From contig NC_086256.1 in assembly GCF_021018805.1 (NCBI RefSeq), positions 8,932,032-8,996,031 of the forward strand: a stretch of 64,000 bases of DNA, written 5' to 3'. The position numbers were made by a program, and so were the translations under genes. The notes under the pieces were generated by a model that saw nothing but the letters and a program-made list of their open reading frames with translations, was not told the origin of the DNA and did no database searches. This document shows positions 24,265-64,000 of the stretch, piece by piece (the first letter of the stretch is position 1; each line of letters begins with the position of its first letter). Origin of the DNA: Prinia subflava (Eukaryota; Chordata; Aves; Passeriformes; Cisticolidae).

Positions 24265-27200
24265 GGATTTATGTAAAAAAAAAAAAATTATTTATTTTGG
24301 AGGAGGATTTGAACATCGACATGCAGGTACAACATGAATAAAAATTATTGCACCGCTATTATGTGGCAATTGTTCAAGTTTCTAAAAACACAGAAATTCC
24401 ACACTTTCTCTTATCTAGCTAAGTGCTGAGTGACATGGCTTGGCAGAGCCCAGCGCAGGAGGTGATCTCACAGCCACCCGGATATGGTAATCGAACACAA
24501 CGTAAACACACACTTCTGTCAAATCTTCTACTAGAAGTACAGAATTATCCTTCACATCCAGTAAGAGAAAACCAGAGAAAGATTTTATCCTCCCCTCTTC
24601 GGAAGAAAAAAATAAAACAGGGAAAAAAAAATACTCCAAATCACACCTTAATGCAAGTGTGGCAAACAAACCCACTGGTCACTCCTACCCCTTCCCCCAC
24701 AAGCGCTCTTTAGTACAGCAGCAGCCAAAGGCCTCCAACATTCGGACCCAGGAGTGGCCAGCACAACGCTAAAGTCTAATATTTACAATAAATATCATCC
24801 ATTTCTCTTAGTTTGCAACAGTAAGAGACAAAGGGAAAAATAACACTGAGGCACGGGGCAGGGAGGGGCCAGCTGGATGCAGGAGCAGAGAGGAGCTGCG
24901 GAGGCCGGAGCAGCTGAAGGCGCTGCCATCCCAACATGGGTGAGGAGCAGGAGACACATCCAAGCTGACAGAAGGGAAGAGGGAAACAAAGCAGGAAAGC
25001 AGCACATTTGGATGGTGACACGCACGGTTCATTGACCAAACACCCCCTCACGCTCGTGACTTCCACCTTCTGCCTGCCTGACTCGGGATTACCCACGGAC
25101 ACCACTGGCTGCGCTGGCCAGGGCTTCCCCTGGCACTGCGGGTCCCAGTCAGCACTGGGAACACGCTCTTGGCCCTCAGCTGCAGCTTTTTCAGCATCCT
25201 GTTCCTTCCCAACGCATTTTGCAAGCTTTTATTTGGGAAGGTATTTAAGGAATTCGTAGCAGAGAGAGGAATAAGTCTTGGTGTATCTACCTGGCTTATT
25301 ATCAGCATTTAATAGGTAAAGTGTTTTCGCCCAAACCTTTTGATAAAGTGGGCCACGTGACTTTGACAGAAGGTGGAACAGGGATGATGGGGCACCTGGC
25401 ACACTGAGGGAAACTGCAGGACTGACCAAGAGCAGGGGATACAGGGCTTCACTAGAATGTTTTCCTGGCCACGCTGTTTGGCTTTGGCTTCCAAAAAACC
25501 AGGGATTTTTAATTGCACTGACCACTCTCTACCGTACCGTAGAGGCAACAAAACACATACCTCACCTTTTCTTTGGCCAACACAGGCAAAAGCAGCAAAA
25601 GCTGTGACACAGCAAGGGTTTTCACTCCTCCTTTTATGCCTAGGAAAGGATAATTCTGCAATTCAGCAAGGGATGCACCGGCTGCAAAGGCAGGGAGTCA
25701 GCAGCTCACAGCTGGTACCCTCAGAGGGTCCCACCCCTGCCAGTGGGGATGAACCAGGTTACCCAGCCTGGCTCACACCCCGTGCTCACCTCCTAGGAGC
25801 AGTGGTCGGTTTTCTCCTCAGGTTTTTTAAACACAGAAGGAAAAGGGGGACCTGCCACCCAGAGAACAGCCAGGTTGGACCACATCCTCACACAGCCCCT
25901 TAATTTACACAGACACTTCCATCTCGTCAAGGTCAGGTGTTCTCAGGAGATCGGCTTGTCAAGGAGGCTTGTCTTTGTAATTACCACAGACTCAGGATGC
26001 CAAATCCATTTTTCACTGTTCCTGTCCATGCCATAATATCCTGCACTGCTTCTCAACAAATTTTTAGTAGATCAACCCATCAGGGAGAAAACCAGCCAGA
26101 CAAGTACCAGATCCTGCCAAGTCTGTTCCTTACTTGCTATTGCCCTAAATCAGCACTGAATGACACCACCAAGAGCACTTGAAGAGGCTGGAGACACCCA
26201 GGACCCTGACAAGGCAGCGGAAATACTGTGGTTTGTAATTGCAAACCAAGTGTATACGAGCAGCCTATGAATTCCAGGAAAAAGAGCAGAGAGACAGCCC
26301 AGCAGGCTCTGCTCTCAATACCACCACAGCTAGGTTTATTAAGGTGTTACCTGGGAGAGCTGAGGCTTTGGTTAGTGTAGTAGCAACACCATACATGTTC
26401 ACACTGACACACGGAGTAAACACTCATTTAAACATGTTAAAAAAAAGAAAGTTCAAACCAAACCAAAACTTGGTCCAGAAATGAAATTCAAGCAGCCAAA
26501 ATCAAGTATATAATGGGGAGCAGCAACTGCTACACAGAAAGAAACAGGGTGAGATTCCAGAGATTTTTGCGAGTTGTGGGTTGTACTAAAATCAGATTGA
26601 AAGAGATGGAGAAAATATATTCCTATATAATAAACATCTCTGCATTTAGGGGAAGCGAATCAAAACTTCAAGTTCAGAGAAAGCCAAGACAGTGAAGGAA
26701 GCAGCAGTGTAAGGAAATCAGACCAACAGAGATGGGGTTTAGCCTGGAATACTGTTGCACAGTCATTCTGCTTCTAACAGAGTAAGCCAGTGAGCAGGGC
26801 ACTGTCCCTCGCGGGTGATCCGCGGGGAGATCCACTCAGACAAGACTAGGATACAAGCTGAGCACAATCTGGGACAAATGATGGGAGTGTTCATTGAGAG
26901 GAACCTTTAATTGGATGAAGAAGGGGCTTACAGTGCTACAGCTATCACCACTCGACACATTTATTGGTGCATTATTATTGGTCTAGTCCTCAGCAAGGAG
27001 CACTGTCACCCCGAGTCGGTCACACTTAAAGCAAAGCGATGTCTAAACTAGGAGCAAAGAGTAAGTTTGTTAATGCAAAGTGACCTCAGCAGTGGAAATG
27101 ATCTAGCTATCAAACCTGAAATCTCAAAATATCACATGTGTTTGGAAGTCTGCTTGCAGTTTGACCACAGAACTCGAGGAGTCTGAACTCTTTGTAGGTT

Positions 27201-28260
27201 TGTTTTAAAAATGGGCAGATTCAGAAAACTTAGCAAGTTTCCCAAGGCCCAGTTGAGAAACGTTAAGGGACACCTTAAAATCCCTACCTATTTAGACTCA
27301 CCAAGAGAAGGAAAAGTCTCCAAAAAGTCTCTTGTTTTTCATTGAGATAACTTTGCCAGACACATTGGAGAATACGCAACTACAAATTTTTCTACTTTAA
27401 AACCAACCTACAGGCACCCCTTTCCTGGGGTCACTTACTCTGAGGCAGGGCAAGTTATGAATGGAAGCCAGAGAAAGGAAGATAAAACATCACTAAAATT
27501 ATTTTAAAATGAGGGAAAAGTTGCAACGTGTCCCATACAGATAAGTAAAAACAATCCCCAAAAAAGCCACCTTATGGATTGGAGATGTCTCTTTCTGATA
27601 ATTCCACTGAAAAATACTCTTTCTTGTTTTAAAGAGAAGACAGGGATCTCCCTCTGTCCAGTCTCTCCAGCCAAGTCCTTTGTCTCCACATCCTCTAAGG
27701 ACACAGGACTGTAAAGACACATGGTGACAAAGAGGTTTTGCTTGTACCAAAGAGTTTCAGAATTACTTGCAGACAAGAGGGTAGGTTCTTACTCTTGTCA
27801 GGGGACATCAGATTGTAAAACTGGAGCAAAAACTTGACATTTGTGAACTTCAATGGAATTTCAAAGAGAATGCTGAAAACAGAAATTTTAAAACAAGCTG
27901 CCTTTTTTGCACACAGAATTTTTTGGATCTCAAATAAATGCAGAATTAGAGGGAAGAGCACATCAGGCCCTAAACTCAGGCAAAATAAAAGGTATGGAAG
28001 GGAAAAAAAATAAAACCAAAGTGTTTCTTAAGCCCTGCTTTAAAGATACCCTGTTCTAAAGAGACCTCAAACAGCAAGCACTACTGTGTACAAAAATAGA
28101 ATAGCAAGGATGAAAAAACACAAAAAACAGTATGAAAAAAACCCTCCCAAAAATAGATGTACACAAGTTCTATTTTATATTAGTGTATATTACAAAATTC
28201 AAACATGCAGTCTCTATTTTGAATGTAGAACGCTCGAGTCCATGAGTACCAGCGATGTTG
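24265..28260 (-). other. MAST2: MAST2 3' UTR (candidate, about 4 kb)
   Basis: It continues directly from the MAST2 stop codon. The stretch is A/T-rich on the transcript strand, without a coding exon. Internal minus-strand AATAAA hexamers (plus TTTATT) occur at 26960-26965 and 26335-26340; the distal one at 24291-24296 is followed by a U/GU-rich region. Mammalian MAST2 has, as far as I recall, a much shorter UTR, so earlier cleavage is possible. Confidence 0.55.
24291..24296 (-). terminator. MAST2: MAST2 distal poly(A) signal
   Basis: AATAAA on the minus strand, with an A/T-rich stretch around it. A GTGTTTGTCTCTTGGTTG-type U/GU-rich element follows on the transcript strand at about 24235-24260. 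The composition change at about 24270 supports a transcript end here. Confidence 0.55.
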
Positions 28261-58760
<30,500 letters not shown>

Positions 58761-59423
58761 CTGTGGGGAGCACAACAGCACATCATGGGCCCAGCACGGA
58801 GCTCTGGATTTCTGCATGTCACATGCTGAACCAGTCACCAGCTCAGTGACCAGTTCAGCAGCAACAGCACGGCCGAGTCAGGCTGAGCTCAGCTCAGGGA
58901 TGCCAAGGGACATGTGGCTTTTCCACCACAACTGACTCCCATTACCACACAAGAGATATTTCAGAGACTCCATTTGCATTATATCACCTATCAGTTATAA
59001 TAGATACAATGTGGGCTTAGTTCATTTTTTTTTTAATGAAAAGAGGAATACTGATTTTTTCAATTTTACTTTCCACACAACACTGATGTCTAGGTAATCA
59101 CTAACAGACACATCTCTCTGAGCTTCGCTTTCAGCTATAATTTGAACTAGAATTTCCCTTCATCATCAAGAAAAACTCAACCTCAGTTTCTCTTTTTTCA
59201 GTTTTTTCAATGCTGTTGAATAAATCCAGCACTGCATTGTATGTTATGTACGACCAAGCAGATAAGCAAGGAGCATATAAAACCTTAATTCAGAGGATTT
59301 AGTCCTGTCTGTTACTTCACCAGATTTCAGTATAAATTCAAGTCTAAGTTTCAAGATATATGTGTATATTTGTGTGATAAGATGTCTTTTTAAAACAGCA
59401 AACACACCAAACCAATAACAATT

Positions 59424-59441
59424 AAAAAAAAAAAAAAAAAA
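59424..59441 (+). repeat. A-homopolymer
   Basis: A run of 18 A in a MAST2 intron. Confidence 0.9.
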
Positions 59442-60709
59442 GGGCAACACAAGAAACTCCTCAGAAATTACCCTTCTCTTGATGAAGCACACAATGGCTA
59501 CATGATAAGTTCTGGAGCAGAAATATAACTGTATTTCATTGCAGAGTGATTAAAAAAGTGGTTCCAACAGCATACAAAAATTCTTAAACAAAGTACAGCT
59601 ATTTTTCCTCAAGGTCTAAAAATTGTGCTTTAACATTGCCACAAATACAGAGTCCAGAATTTAAAAATGAGCTTTTGCTGGCAATGAGCCATTTACTTAT
59701 AAGAGTGATATTTTATCAACAACAGTGAAAGCATCAATAAACTAAAAGGTTCATTTAGTGTTATCCATTAGAATCACCTAAGAAAAAGACATTTATATGA
59801 CTTTATATGTCTGAGAAGTCAAATTACACTGGTGACCACCTAAAAGAGCAATACAAACACAGGGAGCAGAAATTCAGAATTAGAAATATACAAGCAGCAT
59901 TTTAAGTAACATATCTCTGATACTTCGATGTCAAACTAAAAAGTATTAAAAGGTTCATTATTTCTAATTTTGACACCAGTCAGAATAGAAATGTTGATTG
60001 TCTCCTTCTGCACAGATTAGTATGGGCTAGAATTTTAACTCTGAAGAGAATGATGTACCTGCTAGTTTATTATCTAAAAACAACATCAGAGGTCCTTCCT
60101 GGATACAGAGCCTTAAAAATATTATTTTGGAATATTGAAATAAGTTGTAATTTCTTTTCCTAATTAAAAGATTTTTAAATTATAAAATAGAAAATAATTG
60201 CAATGAAAATGATAAATGATAAATATTCACCTCTAATGCATTATGCAAACTTATAAGTTACAATATGAATTTTAGAAAGAAATTAATGCTTTCATATTTT
60301 AAAAGTCATTCCAGATCACCAGGGGTTAGCTGCACTGAAATGAATAGATAAAATATCAACAACTTAGTAGTATTTTAAAATTGAGCCATGCAATTGGAAA
60401 GTCCTTTTCTCCCCTCACATAGGTTATATTATGCAAAAAATAGAACAGATATAATTCATCATTTTGCATTCATTTATACTGTTACAGAGAACTTAGTCTT
60501 TTAAATCAAGTCCTTTTGTTTTCTCATTTTCTCATCTATGACAATTCAGGCAAAATAATTTAAAAATGCAGCTAGTTTAATCAGGTGTCTGTTTTGAAAA
60601 TGAAAAGCTAGACCATGACTGCCAAACGATACAGAAAACCAAAAGGAAAAAGAAAGCAAGCATTTACAAAAACCAAACACAACTTGTAACAGCCACTCAG
60701 CCATCATCT

Positions 60710-61030
60710 CTGCACAGCGCTGCTCCTCCAAGATCCTCAGCGGAGCTGCCTCCTCCTCTTCCCTCCTCACACAGGACAGCCCGGACATCCCCACAGATTC
60801 CTTGTTTGGGGGGTGTCCCACGGACAGGACCCGGGGCCAGCAGCTTTGTGCAGCCCAGCCCTGCCTGCAGATCCCATGAGCCGGGTGCGGCTGTGCCACC
60901 TCCGCTGTCCCCAGGAGCGCGCGCTGCCCTCCGGGCTGCTGGTGGCACCTCGGGGCTGCCCTCCCTCCCCGGGGTTTGGGCAGAGGCTGATGCCATTCCT
61001 GCACACACTGCCGCTGACACGTGTACAGCA
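60710..61030. promoter_or_regulatory. GC/CpG-rich patch inside a MAST2 intron
   Basis: About 300 bases with roughly 17 CpGs, including GAGCGCGCGC near 60915-60924, within an otherwise AT-rich intron. It lies upstream, in the sense of transcription, of the DUF1908/kinase exons, so it could serve as an internal MAST2 promoter. That is inference; no first exon is identifiable. Confidence 0.3.
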
Positions 61031-61565
61031 GGTAATTTACAAACCGATTCCCTCATCTGAAAGACCCATCCGTCACTAACTGTGGCTGCTGGGGCATGAA
61101 ATTAAAATCACTGTCCTCCCCTGGGGTTCAGCAGGACCAATAACTGGGATATGCAAGCCACAACGCTGTAATTGAGCTAATATACTGATGGAAACCAAAA
61201 CAATAGACCTGCAAAGCCAAGGATTGATAAATTTACTCTCAGGCTCCTACTAAGAAAGCAACCCCAATCAGAATATCCATTTGCCAACATGCAGCATCAG
61301 TCACTGCTGTAGAATACTCACACCCTCCCCTGCTCCTTTTGTTCCATGCACAGAAACACCTGAAATCCTTCACCCTCCTGCCCAACTGGCTACACCCAGG
61401 CAAGTCCCCAGATTTCTTTTGGCTACTTCTGCCTTATTGAGTCAGCCAAGTAATAGCTGACCAGCTGACCATAACCTTTTGTTCCTCAGTAACCTGAGAT
61501 TCTAACCCATGGTAACAGGTAAAGAACTGAATGTCACACATTCTTTTTCATATCAGTGCTTTATC

Positions 61566-61587
61566 TTTTTTTTTTTTTTTTTTTTTT
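61566..61587 (+). repeat. T-homopolymer
   Basis: A run of 22 T, which could be the minus-strand A-tail of a retroposon. No recognisable element body flanks it. Confidence 0.9.
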
Positions 61588-64000
61588 CCTACTTTGATGT
61601 GAAGTGTGGCATTCAAGTTCATGTTTTCCAAAATGAAGAAAATCTCTTTAAATTCATTTTTATTTCATGATTATTTCAATGGTGCGATAAGTTCTTCTGG
61701 CTAAGGGACAGTATTTCATGCTCCAAACAAGGCAAAAGATCTCATTTGCCATAGCTAATGAGATTTGTTGGCATGTTATTACAAAAGCCAGGATCTAAAA
61801 ATCTTCCAAAAGCTTTCTGATTTAGTGCATTTAAACAGCTCATTATTTGCATACCCAAACAGTCTGTTTTACATTTTTACTCAAACTACAATATATTAAA
61901 TCAAGTTTCCTTTTTATGGTTTAAAATGCTGTGCAAGTTTAGTTTGTTACCAGGTATCAGAATCCACACCTTAAAAAGAATTTTTAAGAGAGAGAATCCA
62001 TCCTCTCACAGTAAAATTGAAAGAAAATCTGTGGCTATTTCTGCCACTTTCCAGCTTCATTATTCACCAATAAAGCATTGTTCCAATCTTTCAGTATGTT
62101 ATAAAAATATAAAAATATACTGTAAAATTCCATAGCCTGCTACACAGACCATAGAACTCCCAAGTCCAACAGCTTTTTGAATTGCCTTCTGATTGGTATT
62201 ATTTACGTACCTATTATTTATGATACTTTACAACCTAAGCAAAGGTTAAGATCCTGCCATCAAATTCGGAGTAGTTTAAACTTGACTCCAAAACGTCCCA
62301 TGTTTCAGGTAAGCCCTCTAAAAGAAATAGCATCACCAATTTCTGTATATTTTGACTAAAATGTCCCAATTATTTCCTTGCAGAATGCAGTCTGAAGGGC
62401 TGCACAGACTAGGCAAGCAGAAGAAACAAGTAGCTTTTAAATATTAAAATCTAAAATATAAGCTAAGGAACAGAAAATGCCATAGGACAGGAAAAAAAAA
62501 AACAAATGAGAAATATGCGGAATGAAGCTTTTGGCTTTCCTCCAATGTCTTTAATGTCTTTGTTCTCTTCCTTCCCAGCCTGTTGTGCTGCTCTTGCCTC
62601 TCTAAACTTTCCCTTTAATCACCTCTGGCCCACCTTGCTTCCTAGAGTAAATCAATCAGCCTGAAGAGCTGACCCTTCTCTTGCCCCCGCTCCACAGAAG
62701 ATGTTAAGGAGTTACAGGGCAAAGAAAGCCCCGAATGTCAATTCCTGAACAAGTCAGAGATGACCATTGTATCTCCTCTAATCACAGTACAATGACACCT
62801 TTCCCAGTATTTCAGAGCAGCAGGATAATGCCTGTAGGATCAAGGGGGAAGGGACATTTAAGAAGTGTATTTTGAGGATTTGTTCTGAGGGAAAGGGGAG
62901 AAAAGGAAAAAGCTGATTTATCTGACCCACACCTCCTCCAAGACCCTGATTAACCTCTTCAGGCCGTAAGACAGGACTGAAAATGCAGACTGGAAGTGGC
63001 TAGCCCTAATTTATGGCTCTCTCAGTTCCTTATGGTGTAAGAAATCACTGTCCACACACAGAGGAGGAAAGTCAGGGAGAGGGAGAATTTCAGGCTCCAA
63101 GGATCTGCTACCAGAAGCAGTAAAACACTGTGTAGTCCCCCTGTGCCCCTGAAATGTAAGGGATTTTGCTGAGCATACAAAGTCACTCTTAATGAAACCT
63201 TTCCAGCTTCCAAATCATCACCCAAAGAGGCTGATCCCCTATTTCACAGCTGACATGTGCAAATACCCTGCCTCCAGATTCTGGAGACACCAGGGGGATC
63301 CACAAGTGGTTACTGATATCCTACAGGCAGACAATCATACAGCCCCTCAAAAGATATTCCCTACCTCTCTTGGGCTGCCAAAATTATATTCCCCATCCAA
63401 GCAGAACACCACAGATCCAAAAATGACTCATTTTACTCTCGAGCGTAACAAATACCAGAAAAGTTTCAGCCATACTTACATAAGTGGGGTAGCCAAAAAA
63501 TTTAGCTGATAGAAGGGAAGTTCCTGCAGCTTTCACAAAGCTTTTTAATACAACAATTGTATATTAATATAGTATTTTTATTCATCTTGCTTTTTTTAAT
63601 GTCTGCAAAAGGTGGCAAAGGGACACAAGCCAGTGCAACTCATGTCAGTGAGTTGGCAAACTGATCAATAAAGATAAAATAAAATAAAAATCCTAACAGA
63701 AAACAAAGTATTTCAGATGTGTTGTTTCCAGGTGTCTCTGTGATATTTGCTATCTGAGAATGCAATCTTTATAAAACCTGTTTTTTCAGTTTGCTGTATC
63801 ATTAAAGCAGAGGATTAGGAAGATATTCCTGACAGAGGTCTGGACCCAGCAACTTGCAACAGCACAGACTTTTCACTATAGTTATAGCACAGATTCTAAG
63901 AGAGGTTTGAAATTTAATATAGTTTTCATTTCAAAGGGAAAGAGTAATTTTTAATGAGTAGCTGAAGCATACTGAGAATGCATTAAAATTACGCCCCCTT

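Larger units (their letters stand above)
58761..64000 (-). other. MAST2: MAST2 intron, partial
   Basis: At least 5.2 kb, with no further MAST2 exon found on the minus strand up to the window edge. It is mostly AT-rich, with a GC/CpG-rich patch at about 60710-61030, an A18 run at 59424-59441 and a T22 run at 61566-61587. Confidence 0.75.

Noticed and set aside
61566..61587. T22 run as the tail of a processed pseudogene
   Set aside because: Neither side shows a recognisable spliced coding sequence or target-site duplication.

Overview
This is vertebrate nuclear DNA, almost certainly from a bird and plausibly a songbird or other neoavian. The genes are split into many short exons with consensus GT-AG introns. 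Interspersed repeats are sparse, and those I recognise are CR1-family LINE relics with the avian tail wording. The sequence alternates between AT-rich introns and UTRs and GC- and CpG-rich stretches. I see no prokaryotic genes, CRISPR arrays, rRNA genes or tRNA genes. Species and assembly position cannot be told from the sequence alone. Layout: the window holds the 3' parts of two convergent genes. (1) Positions 1-13005 (+): the last six coding exons of PIK3R3 (p55-gamma regulatory subunit of class IA PI3-kinase), coding from 902 to the stop at 5848, followed by a long candidate 3' UTR ending near clustered poly(A) signals at 12912-12988. (2) Positions about 13005-24265: a GC-rich intergenic spacer of about 11 kb with a C-rich minisatellite (17289-17465), two CpG-rich patches (16420-16720 and 20690-20990), AT-rich islets dense in homeodomain-type motifs (best at 22240-22440), one CR1 tail (22731-22845) and a 347-codon ORF of unknown meaning. 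(3) Positions about 24270-64000 (-): MAST2 (microtubule-associated Ser/Thr kinase 2), with 19 consecutive coding exons from 58760 down to the stop at 28261, then a candidate 4-kb 3' UTR ending at an AATAAA at 24296-24291. The 5' exons of both genes lie outside the window. The exon chains were checked by hand: each junction keeps phase. The PIK3R3 exons sum to 894 nt (297 residues plus stop) and the MAST2 exons to 4818 nt (1605 residues plus stop), with no frameshift or internal stop. Function: the PIK3R3 fragment carries the p110-binding inter-SH2 coiled coil and the C-terminal SH2 domain. The MAST2 fragment carries the end of the pre-kinase DUF1908 helical domain, a complete AGC-type kinase domain with K, HRD and DFG present, the PDZ domain, and a 699-residue Ser/Pro-rich tail in the last exon. 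The two genes are not an operon and are not known to work as a unit. Their convergent adjacency matches the arrangement I know from mammals. No new defence system or gene cluster is visible. The observations most worth following are the candidate regulatory islets in the spacer, an in-frame 30-nt tandem duplication in the MAST2 tail, and CpG-rich patches inside MAST2.
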